Source of the DNA: Rhodanobacteraceae bacterium ZG21-1 | GTDB taxonomy: Bacteria > Pseudomonadota > Gammaproteobacteria > Xanthomonadales > Rhodanobacteraceae | Direction: 5' to 3' | Assembly (NCBI GenBank): GCA_021390615.1 | Contig: JAJEJU010000025.1 | Span: 1,178,001 to 1,242,000 of the forward strand | Length of the DNA stretch: 64,000 nucleotides | Notes under the pieces: model-generated | Databases searched by the model: none | The model's input: only the letters and a program-made list of their open reading frames with translations | Told to the model about the DNA's origin: nothing | Made by a program: the position numbers and the translations under genes | Shown: piece after piece, positions 46,854 through 55,430 of the stretch | How positions within the stretch are numbered: the first letter of the stretch is position 1 | How the letters are laid out: every line of letters starts with the position of its first letter

Positions 46854-47067
46854 GCTTGCGCTCCAGTGACTCGGAAATGCCTGCTTGTCAGGTGTATGCA
46901 GCCTTGGCGGCGCCCTGCTCCGTACGCTCCGTGCGCTCCGCGCGCCCTGCCCGACGCGGGGCCGCGGCGGCGTTCCCGCCTGGCTCGGCCGAAGCGGGAT
47001 GCCGCCATGCCTGGCCGGGGGTAGATACGCTGATGCATCGAAAGGCGCTCCATGGAAATGGCGACGA
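46854..47067 (-). repeat. Operon spacer with three tandem 9-mers
   Basis: The 214-nt gap inside the ABC operon contains three adjacent 9-bp units at 46917-46943, GCTCCGTAC, GCTCCGTGC and GCTCCGCGC on the plus strand (GTACGGAGC, GCACGGAGC, GCGCGGAGC in transcript sense). No gene is evident. The unusual spacing may hold an internal promoter or processing site; this is speculation. Confidence 0.4.
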
Positions 47068-48306
47068 TCAAGGCGACCCGGTTTCGACACGCACGGCCGC
47101 ACCGTCGCGCAGTTCGGCCGGCGGATTCACCACCACGTTGTCGCCTGCCTCGACCGCCGATGGCAGCAGGCGCTGGTCGCCGAAGGCCTGGGCGGCCGGT
47201 TCGACGCTGCGCTGCTGGACGCGGCCGTCGCTGACCACGAACACCACGCTGTGGCCGTCGCGCTGCGCGATGCTCGACGCCGGCACCAGCACGCCGTGCG
47301 GCAGCTGTGCGGCGGGCGCGGCCTTGGTCTCGAGGAAGGACACCCGCACGCCCATGTCGGGCACGATGCGGCCGTCCTTCTGCTCCAGCGCCACGCGCAC
47401 TTTCACCGTGGCCTTGCCGCGATCGGCCGCCGGCACGATGGCGATCACGTGCGCCGGAATGCGCCAGTCCGGATAGGCGTCAAGCACCGCCTCGGCCGGC
47501 ATGCCGGACTTGACCCGGCCGATGTAGGCCTCGTTGACGTCGACGTCCACTTCCAGCGAATCCATGTCGACGATGGTGCCCACGCCGGTGCGGGTGAAGC
47601 CGCCGCCGGCGGACAGCGGCGAGATGATCTCGCCCACCTGGGCGTCCTTGGTGGTGATCACGCCGTCGAACGGCGCGTGCACCACGCAATAGTCGAAGTT
47701 GACCTGCGCCTCGGCAGTCTGGGCGTCGTAGGAGATCGCCTGCTTGCGCTGCGAGGCCAGCTGGGCGCGGGTGGCGTCGGCCAGGGTGTGCGCCTGCTCG
47801 GCCACCTGCCTGGGCACCAGCCCCTGCGCCGCCAAAGTGTCGTCACGTGCGGCATCGCGCAGGTTCTGCGCCAGCTGCGCCTGGTACTGGTCGACCAGCG
47901 CATGCGCTGCGGCTGCGCCGGCCTTGGCGGCATCCAGCGCGGCCTTGTAGCCGCTGTCGTCCAGGCGCGCCAGCACCTGATCCTTGCGCACGCGATCGCC
48001 TTCCTCGATCAGCACCTCGGTGAGCGTACCGGTGATCTGCGCCGAGACCGTGGCCTGACGGCGCGCGGTGACGTAGCCGGTGGCCTGCAGCACTGAACCG
48101 TTGCCGGCCCCGGCGCTGGGCGCGAGCGCGCCGGCGGTGTGCACGACCACGGCGCGCTGGCCATACCACCACAGCCCCGCGCCCGCCGCCAGGACGATCG
48201 CCAGCAGTCCGCCGACCAGCCACGGCCAGCGGGCCGGCGCCTGGCCGTGTTCCTCGCGCTGGCTGCGGTCAATGCGCAGGCCCTTCAGCAGTTCGGCGTT
48301 GTCCAC
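47068..48306 (-). CDS. Periplasmic adaptor of the ABC exporter (MacA/HlyD-type)
   Basis: Membrane-fusion protein that couples the ABC permeases to the periplasm or an outer-membrane channel. About 412 aa: one anchor (WPWLVGGLLAIVLAAGAGLW), lipoyl half QITGTLTEVLIEEGDRVRKD, a helical hairpin (about 120-200), the second lipoyl half VVHAPFDGVITTKDAQVGEI, then barrel and proximal domains. Start is tentatively GTG 48306, with a G-rich ribosome site; ATG 48354 or 48399 would add 16 or 31 residues. No outer-membrane factor is encoded in the operon. Confidence 0.88.
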   Translation of the reverse strand: MDNAELLKGLRIDRSQREEHGQAPARWPWLVGGLLAIVLAAGAGLWWYGQRAVVVHTAGALAPSAGAGNGSVLQATGYVTARRQATVSAQITGTLTEVLIEEGDRVRKDQVLARLDDSGYKAALDAAKAGAAAAHALVDQYQAQLAQNLRDAARDDTLAAQGLVPRQVAEQAHTLADATRAQLASQRKQAISYDAQTAEAQVNFDYCVVHAPFDGVITTKDAQVGEIISPLSAGGGFTRTGVGTIVDMDSLEVDVDVNEAYIGRVKSGMPAEAVLDAYPDWRIPAHVIAIVPAADRGKATVKVRVALEQKDGRIVPDMGVRVSFLETKAAPAAQLPHGVLVPASSIAQRDGHSVVFVVSDGRVQQRSVEPAAQAFGDQRLLPSAVEAGDNVVVNPPAELRDGAAVRVETGSP

Positions 48307-48627
48307 ATCACCCCCATCCCGATTGACGATCACATCATCGACGGCGCGCTGCATGCTGCGCCTGACCGCGGCTGCGGATAATGGCCGGCCATCAGCCATC
48401 GCCCATGACAGCTGTCATGCCGCTTCGTCTGCTCCAGCCAACACCCCATCGGCATCATAGCGAGCCCACCTGGACGGCGGCGGCGCCCAGCGCATAGTTC
48501 ATCGTTTCCGAACCGATGGAGAAGCACGTCGCGCCTTTGGCCCTGGAATCTCCTGCCCGACGAACGGGAAGCACGGAATTCGACACGGCAACGGCTTTGG
48601 ACAGCCGGAACTGCTAGGCTGCGGCGC
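48307..48627. promoter_or_regulatory. Divergent promoter region with two perfect palindromes
   Basis: Between the ABC operon and the FAH-family gene lie ATGGCCGGCCAT (48381-48392) and the 16-bp perfect palindrome CATGACAGCTGTCATG (48404-48419). The second is a good candidate operator for a dimeric repressor of the exporter operon. No regulator gene is adjacent. Confidence 0.5.
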
Positions 48628-49314
48628 ATGAGCTACCTGTTCCCCGCACCCGCCGTGGCCAGCCTGCCGATCGTCGGCAGCCCTCTGCGCTTTCCGATCC
48701 GCCGCGTGTTCTGCATCGGCCGCAACTACGCCGAGCACGCACGCGAAATGGGCGCCACGGTGGACAAGTCCGCACCGATGTTTTTCTGCAAGCCGGCCGA
48801 CGCGGTGGTCGCCGACGGCGCCGACGTGCCCTACCCGCAAGCCACCGACGAGCTGCATCACGAGGTGGAAATGGTGGTCGCGCTGGGCACCGGCGGACGC
48901 GACCTGGACCGGCAGCAGGCCGCCCGGCTGGTCTGGGGCTACGGCGTCGGCCTCGACCTGACCCGGCGCGACCTGCAGGCGCAGGCCAAGGCCAAGAGCC
49001 ATCCGTGGGACACCGCCAAGGCCTTCGATCATTCCGCGCCGGTCTCGGCCCTGCGCGCGGCGGAGCAGTCGACACTGCGCGCGGACACCGAGCTGCGCCT
49101 GCACGTCAACGGCGAGCTGCGCCAGCGCGGCACGCTGGGCGACATGGTGCACGACGTGCCCGACATCCTCGCCGCGCTGTCCGGCCTGTTCGAACTGGCG
49201 CCCGGCGACCTGATCTTTACCGGTACCCCCGCCGGCGTGTCAGCCTTGCGGCGGGGCGATCGTTTCCATGCGGAGTTGCAGGGGGTGGCTGAGCTGGACG
49301 GACGCATCGTGTAG
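48628..49314 (+). CDS. Fumarylacetoacetate hydrolase-family protein
   Basis: A 228-aa single-domain FAH-fold enzyme, acting on acylpyruvate-like or ketoacid substrates with a divalent metal. Motifs: [26 protein letters not shown], the metal-binding [13 protein letters not shown] (Glu-x-Glu) and [14 protein letters not shown] (Asp), then the Lys in [18 protein letters not shown], and [20 protein letters not shown]. Length and sequence fit the YcgM/FAHD1 group (acylpyruvase or oxaloacetate decarboxylase activity). It stands alone. Confidence 0.92.
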   Translation: MSYLFPAPAVASLPIVGSPLRFPIRRVFCIGRNYAEHAREMGATVDKSAPMFFCKPADAVVADGADVPYPQATDELHHEVEMVVALGTGGRDLDRQQAARLVWGYGVGLDLTRRDLQAQAKAKSHPWDTAKAFDHSAPVSALRAAEQSTLRADTELRLHVNGELRQRGTLGDMVHDVPDILAALSGLFELAPGDLIFTGTPAGVSALRRGDRFHAELQGVAELDGRIV

Positions 49315-49403
49315 GCATTTCGGATATTCCCCGATGCACCTGCCGTGCACGCGACATTAGAGTCCGTTCCGGGATTTTTACTTCTGATAACGGGAGAACC
49401 GAC

Positions 49404-49814
49404 GTGGGCATGCTTAAAGAGTTCAAAGAATTCGCGATGCGCGGCAATGTGATCGATCTGGCCGTCGGTGTCGTGATCGGCGGCGCTTTCGGCAAGATCG
49501 TGACCTCGCTGGTGGACCAGATCATCATGCCGGTGATCGGCCTGATCACCGGCGGCATCGACTTCTCCGAGATGAAGTGGGTGCTGAAACCGGCCGACCT
49601 GAGCAATCCCGCGCACAAGGTACCGGAAGTGGCCGTGCAGTACGGCGCCTTCATCAACACCCTGATCCAGTTCATCATCATCGCGTTCGCGATCTTCGTG
49701 GTGGTCAAGATCATCAACAAGCTGTCGCGCAAGCAGGCCGAGGCGCCCGCCGCCCCGCCGGCCGATGTGGTGCTGCTCACCGAAATCCGCGATCTGCTGA
49801 AAAACAAGCCGTAA
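49404..49814 (+). CDS. mscL: Large-conductance mechanosensitive channel MscL
   Basis: Pentameric tension-gated channel that releases solutes on osmotic downshock. It has 136 aa (the family is about 130-150). It begins [20 protein letters not shown], has TM1 [20 protein letters not shown], a periplasmic loop, TM2 [20 protein letters not shown] and the C-terminal helix [15 protein letters not shown]. Start is GTG 49404 because GGGAG lies 7-8 nt upstream; ATG 49410 is the alternative. Monocistronic. Confidence 0.97.
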   Translation: MGMLKEFKEFAMRGNVIDLAVGVVIGGAFGKIVTSLVDQIIMPVIGLITGGIDFSEMKWVLKPADLSNPAHKVPEVAVQYGAFINTLIQFIIIAFAIFVVVKIINKLSRKQAEAPAAPPADVVLLTEIRDLLKNKP

Positions 49815-49821
49815 TCCCATC

Positions 49822-49840
49822 GGGCCGCCTCGCGCGGCCC
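49822..49840 (+). terminator. Hairpin after mscL, possible terminator
   Basis: GGGCCGC (49822-49828) pairs perfectly with GCGGCCC (49834-49840), 8 nt after the mscL stop. There is no T-run, so it may be weak or Rho-assisted. Confidence 0.45.
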
Positions 49841-50215
49841 CGGCGAGCCATGGACGGCTCGCACGCAGACGCGCCAGCGCATCGGACATGCGTGAAGCAA
49901 GCGTATCGTCTGGCCAGGCCGTGCACAGCGCAGCCGCCATAGTCCGCTCGACACTTCTCGATGCCCGTCGGCTGGAGCAACCGGGCAACGCTCGAGCAGC
50001 CGCAGATGGTTCCGATCTTCAGCGATGCGAGGCGCCGGCCGATGCGCGATCGCGTGATGGCGCTCTTGCCCGTACAAAAAGCTGCGCCTAGATCCGATAC
50101 CTGAGCAATTCGCCAAACACCTGATCAGGACCGCCGCGGCGCTGGCATGACTTATGGCCCATCCCGCTGCGCGGTGCGGTCGCATAATCGGGGTTTGTCC
50201 CCCGGGGAGCTCCGC
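49841..50215. other. Intergenic region mscL to M28 peptidase
   Basis: About 375 bp without a credible gene. Short frames on both strands lack ribosome sites and motifs. The peptidase promoter should lie near its right end. Confidence 0.4.
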
Positions 50216-51652
50216 ATGCGCCATCTACCGATCACCCTGCTCGCTGCCAGCCTGCTGCTGGCCAGCACCGCCGCCGGCGCGGCCGACACCCGCATTCCCG
50301 ACGCCGCCGTGCACACCGCCGAACAGCTGCGCGACAAGGCGATGCAGGACGACACCGGCTACCAGATCGTCACTTCGCTCACCACCGAAGTCGGCCCGCG
50401 CATCGCCGGCGGCGTCAACGACGAGCGCGGCCGCGCCTGGGCCATCGCGAAGTTCAAGGAGCTGGGCTACGACAAGGTCTACACCGAGCCGGTCAGCTAT
50501 CCGCTGTGGCAGCGCCGCAGCGAGCACGGCGCCATCGTCGCGCCGTTCCCGCAGCCGCTGGCGCTCACCGCGCTGGGCTTCTCGGCCGGCACGCCGCCGG
50601 GCGGCCTGACCGCCGAGGTGGTGAAGTTCGACAGCCTCGCCGCGCTGAAGGCCGCCGACCCGGCCAGTGTGAAGGGCAAGATCGTCTATATCGGCTTCCG
50701 CATGACGCGGCAGAAGGACGGCCACGATTACGGCATGGGCTCGGCCATCCGCACCGGCGGCCCCGCCATCGCGGCCAGCAAGGGTGCCGCCGGCTTCATC
50801 CTGCGCTCGGCCGGCACCGATGCGCACAGCCGCACGCCGCACACCGGCATGACCATGTTCAAGAGCCCGGCCGAGGCGATTCCCGCCGCGGCGCTGTCCA
50901 ATCCGGACGCCGACCAGCTCGAGCGCGAGCTGGCCTACGGCAAGCCGGTGCAGATCAAGCTCGAGCTCGACTGCGGCGTGGTCGGCCAGTTCACCGGCGC
51001 CAACGTGATCGGCGAAATCACCGGCAAGAAATACCCGAAGCAGATCGTGCCGATCGGCGGCCACCTCGACTCCTGGGATCTGGGCACCGGCGCGATCGAC
51101 GACGGCGCCGGGGTCGCCATCGCAATGGCTGCCGGCAAGCTGATCCACGACCTGCCGCAGCGCCCCGACCGCACCATCCGGGTGATCGCCTTCGCCAACG
51201 AGGAAATGGGCTTGTACGGCGGTCGCGCCTATGCCGATCAGCACGCCAAGGATGTCTCGCAGCACCAGCTGGGCACCGAATCCGATTTCGGCTCCGGCCC
51301 GGTGTGGCGGATGAGCGCCAGCGTGAAGCCGCAGGCGCAACAGGCCATCGCGCAGATCGCCGCGGTGCTGGCGCCGATCGGCGTGGCCTACGATGCGCAG
51401 CGCCCCGGCGGCGGCGGCTCGGACCTGTCGCAGATGCACGCCGAGGGCATGGCGGCGCTGACCCTGACTCAGAACGGCACCGACTATTTCGACTACCACC
51501 ACAACGCCAACGACACGCTAGACAAAATCGACCCGAGAGAACTGGCGCAGAACGTAGCCGTCTATGCGGCCTTCGCCTATATGGCGGCCGAAGCACGGGG
51601 CGACTTCGGTTCGGCGCCCGGTGCGTTCGCCCAGGACGGCGGCGGCGACTGA
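50216..51652 (+). CDS. Exported M28-family metallopeptidase (aminopeptidase)
   Basis: A 478-aa zinc aminopeptidase or carboxypeptidase Q-like enzyme. Start is ATG 50216 (GGAG, then 6 nt), giving signal peptide LLAASLLLASTAAGAAD. A PA domain (about 130-260, with VKGKIVYIGF) is inserted before the catalytic part. Co-catalytic zinc ligands are seen in GGHLDSWDLGTGAIDDGAG (His, Asp) and ANEEMGLYGG (Glu-Glu), with the last His in YFDYHHNANDTLDKI. It is a periplasmic or secreted scavenging peptidase by inference. Confidence 0.93.
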   Translation: MRHLPITLLAASLLLASTAAGAADTRIPDAAVHTAEQLRDKAMQDDTGYQIVTSLTTEVGPRIAGGVNDERGRAWAIAKFKELGYDKVYTEPVSYPLWQRRSEHGAIVAPFPQPLALTALGFSAGTPPGGLTAEVVKFDSLAALKAADPASVKGKIVYIGFRMTRQKDGHDYGMGSAIRTGGPAIAASKGAAGFILRSAGTDAHSRTPHTGMTMFKSPAEAIPAAALSNPDADQLERELAYGKPVQIKLELDCGVVGQFTGANVIGEITGKKYPKQIVPIGGHLDSWDLGTGAIDDGAGVAIAMAAGKLIHDLPQRPDRTIRVIAFANEEMGLYGGRAYADQHAKDVSQHQLGTESDFGSGPVWRMSASVKPQAQQAIAQIAAVLAPIGVAYDAQRPGGGGSDLSQMHAEGMAALTLTQNGTDYFDYHHNANDTLDKIDPRELAQNVAVYAAFAYMAAEARGDFGSAPGAFAQDGGGD

Positions 51653-52137
51653 GTCCGTACAATCCGGTGCGCTGGCGAACGAAGGCGCGGCGAGGCCGCC
51701 GGGCCTTCGGGATGAGGAGCGGGAACGTCGTATCGAGGACGAGCGGATAGGTTGCGCCCTGTGCGCCCATGCCATGAGCCGCATGGGCGCAGTCGAATGC
51801 ATGAACGATGTCAAAGCAGCATTGGTGTTGCATGGCTAAAGCCGCGAGCAGCAGCGACGTTGCCGCGGTGGGAAGCCTTCGACAACTTGCTCTGCGATCG
51901 CGCGCACGAGGCAGCCACGCATCGGCACGACCGTCGGCCCACGGTACGCCACACCGACGCTCTTGCCGGCGGACGGCATTGCCAGCGGCCTCGACCACGA
52001 TGCGATGCGATGCGATGCGAGACAGGCGACGCTAGCTTCCGGCGGTGAAGCAAGCGTGCAGCACTCGGGCTACGAAGATCCGACGAACCCGGCAGCCATG
52101 CCAGTATCCAGGCGCCCGGGCGGCTTTCGGCGATGCG
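51653..52137. other. Intergenic region with GATGC pentamer repeat
   Basis: This 485 bp between the peptidase and the convergent MarR gene has no credible gene. At 51999-52018 the pentamer GATGC is repeated four times without interruption, a possible slippage site of no known role. Confidence 0.5.
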
Positions 52138-52602
52138 CTACGAGACCTGGTCGTCCGTCGTCGCCACCTGATCCAGGGCCTGCAGGTTTTCCTTGATCAG
52201 GTTGAGCACGGCCATCATCTGCTGCATGTCTTCGAGCGGAATGCCCACCGTGGCGTCGCGGCGCAGGCCGCGCGCGATCAGCTCCATGTCGTCGATCACG
52301 TCATGCGCCTGTTCCGTGCTGTACAGCCGCCAGGCACGGCGATCCGCCGGATCGGGACGCCGCTCCACGAAGCCCGCCGCCTGCAGGCGATCGATCACCC
52401 GGCCCACCGCGATCGGCTCCATTTCCAGGTACTCGGCCAGCTCGTTCTGCCGCAGGCCTTCGCGGTGATAAATCATCTTGGTCGCGCGCCACTGCGCGCG
52501 GGTCAGGCCGAACTTCACCGCACGCCGGTCGAAATGCTTGCGGAACAGCAGGGTCACGTCGTTCAACAGATAGCCGAAGGAGATGTCTTCAGTCTTTTCC
52601 AT
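52138..52602 (-). CDS. MarR-family transcriptional regulator
   Basis: A 154-aa winged-helix dimer. The DNA-binding part has FGLTRAQWRATKMIYHREGL, QNELAEYLEMEPIAVGRVID and the wing GFVERRPDPADRRAWRLYST. Start is ATG 52602 (MEKTEDISFGYLL); the frame is open for 60 codons before it, but those codons are Arg/Pro-rich noise. The C-terminus ends VATTDDQVS. There is no obvious target gene adjacent; the nearest co-oriented neighbours are far. Ligands of this family are often phenolic compounds or oxidants. Confidence 0.92.
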   Translation of the reverse strand: MEKTEDISFGYLLNDVTLLFRKHFDRRAVKFGLTRAQWRATKMIYHREGLRQNELAEYLEMEPIAVGRVIDRLQAAGFVERRPDPADRRAWRLYSTEQAHDVIDDMELIARGLRRDATVGIPLEDMQQMMAVLNLIKENLQALDQVATTDDQVS

Positions 52603-53044
52603 GGCGGATCGGTCATATCGGAATGGGGCGCGCCGGCGGCGCGTACTGGAGCTAACTGTATGCCGTGGCGGCGCGCACCGCATCCATGCGCCGCGACATG
52701 CCCGGCGAGCCCGCTCGGCGCAAGCCGTGCGCGGCGTGCGCCGCCGAACGCCAGGAGCGCGGCGTTGCGCGGGCGGCGGCATGGGTCAAGATCGCACCAG
52801 CAAGCGTCGATCGCGAGCCACCGCCGGAAGAGGTAGATCGCCTAGCTGTCACCAACGAATTCATGCGGGCCGGATGGCTCCCAGGCCCACAACACCATTC
52901 CGCCGGACAGCCGCCTAAGTTCCGCCGCGTCATCGCAGTTGCCCGATCCACCCTACGAATCGCCGATGATCCTCGCGTGAAGCGCGTCGGCGAGCAGGCA
53001 TGCGATAGGCTGCAAGCCTGTCCGCTTGCCCTGCGACGCCCGTC
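52603..53044. other. Intergenic region MarR / macrodomain gene
   Basis: This 442-bp divergent interval should hold both promoters. I see no gene; the many short frames are GC-rich noise. No strong dyad that could be the MarR operator was found. Confidence 0.4.
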
Positions 53045-53566
53045 ATGCCGATCGAGATCATCCGCACCGATATCACCCGCCTGCCGGTGCAGGCCATCGT
53101 CAACGCCGCGAATCCTGGCCTGCTCGGCGGCGGCGGCGTGGATGGCGCGATCCATCGCGCCGCCGGCCCGCAACTGCTGGCGGCTTGCCGCAGCCTGCCG
53201 GAAGTTTCGCCGGGCGTGCGCTGTCCCACCGGCGAGGCACGCATCACCGCCGGCTACGCGCTGCCTGCCGCCCATGTGATCCACACCGTGGGGCCGGTGT
53301 GGCAGGGTGGCCGGCGCGGCGAAGCAGCGCTGCTGGAAAGCTGCTACCGCGCCTGCATGCGGCTGTGCCGCGAGCTGGCCCTGGCTTCGGTCGCCTTTCC
53401 CGCGATCAGTTGCGGCGTCTACGGCTATCCGCCCGAGCAGGCGGCGCCGCTGGCCATCGCCACGCTGCGCGACGAACTGGCCGCGCAGCCCTCTTTGCGC
53501 GTGCTGCTGTGCTGCTTCGACGCCGCGATGGAGGCGGTGATGCGCGCCGCGTTCAGTCGAGCTTGA
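53045..53566 (+). CDS. Macrodomain protein (O-acetyl-ADP-ribose deacetylase, YmdB-like)
   Basis: A 173-aa stand-alone macrodomain. The ADP-ribose site is in [20 protein letters not shown] (about 17-36), then [18 protein letters not shown] and the diphosphate loop [17 protein letters not shown]. MacroD/YmdB members remove ADP-ribose from proteins or deacetylate O-acetyl-ADP-ribose, and YmdB also modulates RNase III. Full length. The 3' end overlaps the convergent batD-like gene by 14 bp. Confidence 0.94.
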   Translation: MPIEIIRTDITRLPVQAIVNAANPGLLGGGGVDGAIHRAAGPQLLAACRSLPEVSPGVRCPTGEARITAGYALPAAHVIHTVGPVWQGGRRGEAALLESCYRACMRLCRELALASVAFPAISCGVYGYPPEQAAPLAIATLRDELAAQPSLRVLLCCFDAAMEAVMRAAFSRA

Positions 53567-55430
53567 ACGGATACAGCGGCGGCAGCGGCTCGTCGTCCTG
53601 CGGCGTTCCCGCGCTGCGCCAGACGAAGCCGCGCTGGAACGCCTGCTGCAAGTGCGGCGACTGGCCGAGCGCGGCCTGCCCGTAGTGCTGCCGCTGCAAG
53701 GCTGCGATGGCGCTGCGCTGATCTTCGGCAGCGAGTGCCTCGGCCAGCTCGCCCAGATGCTGCAGGCCCGGCCGCTCCGCCCGTGCCCAGGCCAGCAGGG
53801 TCTGCGCCTGGCGCGCCGCATTGCCGCCGTCGGCGGCCTGCATGAAGGCGGCACGCAATTCGCGCGGCGACGACGCAGCAGGCGGCATCGACCGCGGATG
53901 CCCGGGCGGGGCCGGCCGGCGACGACGCCACAGCAGCCACGCCAGCAGGCTGAGCAGCCATAAGCCGAAGCTGCCCAGCGCGAGCCAGCGCCACAGCGAC
54001 GGCGGCGCGGCCGCGGACGTCGCGGCGCTGCCGGCAGCGGCGGACGCTGACGACGAGGATGCCGGCGATGACGATGAAGTGTTTGATGCAGGCGTTGCCG
54101 CCGAGGCGGCCGGTGCAGGCGTCACGGCGGCGCTGCCGGCGGCCGGCAGCACCTGGAAGCTGTGCGCCTCGATGCGCGCCGTCTCCGGCTTACCGGTGAG
54201 CACGTCGAACCATTGCAGGGTGGTCTCCGGAATGGTCAGCGTGCCGGGCCGGTCGGGCACCACGGCAAAGCTTTGCTGGCGTCGTCCGAGCAGCCACTCG
54301 CCGTCGCTGCGCGTGCCGTTCACCGGCTTGTCCGGATACACCGTCGCGCCGTCCAGCGCCGGCAGACTCAGCTCGGGCAGGCTCTCGAACGGCAGGCCCT
54401 GCGCCTGCACGCTCATGGTCAGGTTCAGCGGCTGCCCGACGCGCAGCGACTGATCGTGCGCGGGCAGGCCGTCCACGCTCAGTTCGAGGCGCCGCGCCGG
54501 CAACCACAGGCTGCGTCCCGAACCGGCCGGCTGGGGCAGCACTTCGACGCGGATGCTCTGCGATTGCGCGGTGCTGGGAGCCCCGCTGGTGAACAAGCTG
54601 TTGGGATCGTTCGGATCGATCGCTTCGCCCTGAAAATTCACCGGCGGAATGTCCAGATGCCCCGCGTGCTGCGGCACCAGCGCGTAATGGCGCTCGATCA
54701 CCTGATAGTTGCGGCCGCCGCGCTGGGTCTGGTAGCGCGCCTCGTCGCCCAGGCGCTGCACCAGCAGGCCCTGCGCATGCGGGTCCTCCAGCGCGCCGTT
54801 GACCAGCATGCCGGAGAAGTAGAGCCGCAGCGTGTAGGACAGCTGCTGGCCGACATAGACCTTGGCGCCATTCGTGGAGGCCTCCACGAAAATGTCCGGG
54901 CTGCTGCTGGCCGCCGCATGGTCCGGCGGCGCGACTTCGAGCTGCAGCTCGGCGGTGCGTCCGCCGGCCACCTCCAGCGAAGGAACGCGCAGATTGCCAG
55001 CATGCTTGGGTCTCAGCACGATGCCGAAGATCAGCTGGGCCTGGCGGTTGCCGTTGTCGATGTTGACGCTGGCGTTGCTGGAGGTGCCGAGCACGATGAA
55101 GTCCTCCGCCAGCGCGGAAAGGTCCGGCGCCGCGGCGTTGTCGACGCCGTCGACGCGCAGGTTCAGCGTGACCGTCTCGCCCAGGCGCATCTGGTTGCGA
55201 TCCAGGCTGGCCCGTACGTCCGCAGCGCAGGCCAGCATCGGCAAGGCCAGCAGCAGGATCGCCAGCAGCAGGCTGCATGCCGGCCGCGAAACACGTCGGC
55301 GCCACGCGTTCGCGTTGCCTCCGCGCTGTCGGCACGCGATCGACGGCGCAGCGGCACCGGCAAGCTCATCCTGCACGCGCGGCGGAAGCACCTGCGCACC
55401 CATCTGCCGCCGGTTCGCGGATCCGTGCAT
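53553..55430 (-). CDS. batD: BatD-like protein, last gene of the MoxR-Bat operon
   Basis: A 625-aa membrane-anchored protein. An N-terminal signal ([20 protein letters not shown], about 52-71) is preceded by an unusually long polar leader. It is followed by beta-sandwich repeats ([37 protein letters not shown]), an Ala/Ser/Pro linker (about 430-470) and one C-terminal helix ([20 protein letters not shown]) with a cytoplasmic tail. Start ATG 55430 overlaps the upstream stop (TGATG), with GGAGG about 10 nt before. Bat proteins were linked to aerotolerance in Bacteroides and envelope integrity elsewhere. Confidence 0.86.
   Translation of the reverse strand: MHGSANRRQMGAQVLPPRVQDELAGAAAPSIACRQRGGNANAWRRRVSRPACSLLLAILLLALPMLACAADVRASLDRNQMRLGETVTLNLRVDGVDNAAAPDLSALAEDFIVLGTSSNASVNIDNGNRQAQLIFGIVLRPKHAGNLRVPSLEVAGGRTAELQLEVAPPDHAAASSSPDIFVEASTNGAKVYVGQQLSYTLRLYFSGMLVNGALEDPHAQGLLVQRLGDEARYQTQRGGRNYQVIERHYALVPQHAGHLDIPPVNFQGEAIDPNDPNSLFTSGAPSTAQSQSIRVEVLPQPAGSGRSLWLPARRLELSVDGLPAHDQSLRVGQPLNLTMSVQAQGLPFESLPELSLPALDGATVYPDKPVNGTRSDGEWLLGRRQQSFAVVPDRPGTLTIPETTLQWFDVLTGKPETARIEAHSFQVLPAAGSAAVTPAPAASAATPASNTSSSSPASSSSASAAAGSAATSAAAPPSLWRWLALGSFGLWLLSLLAWLLWRRRRPAPPGHPRSMPPAASSPRELRAAFMQAADGGNAARQAQTLLAWARAERPGLQHLGELAEALAAEDQRSAIAALQRQHYGQAALGQSPHLQQAFQRGFVWRSAGTPQDDEPLPPLYPFKLD

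Noticed and set aside
51999-52022. GATGC tract as a CRISPR-like array
   Set aside because: The units are 5 bp with no spacers; it is a simple tandem repeat.
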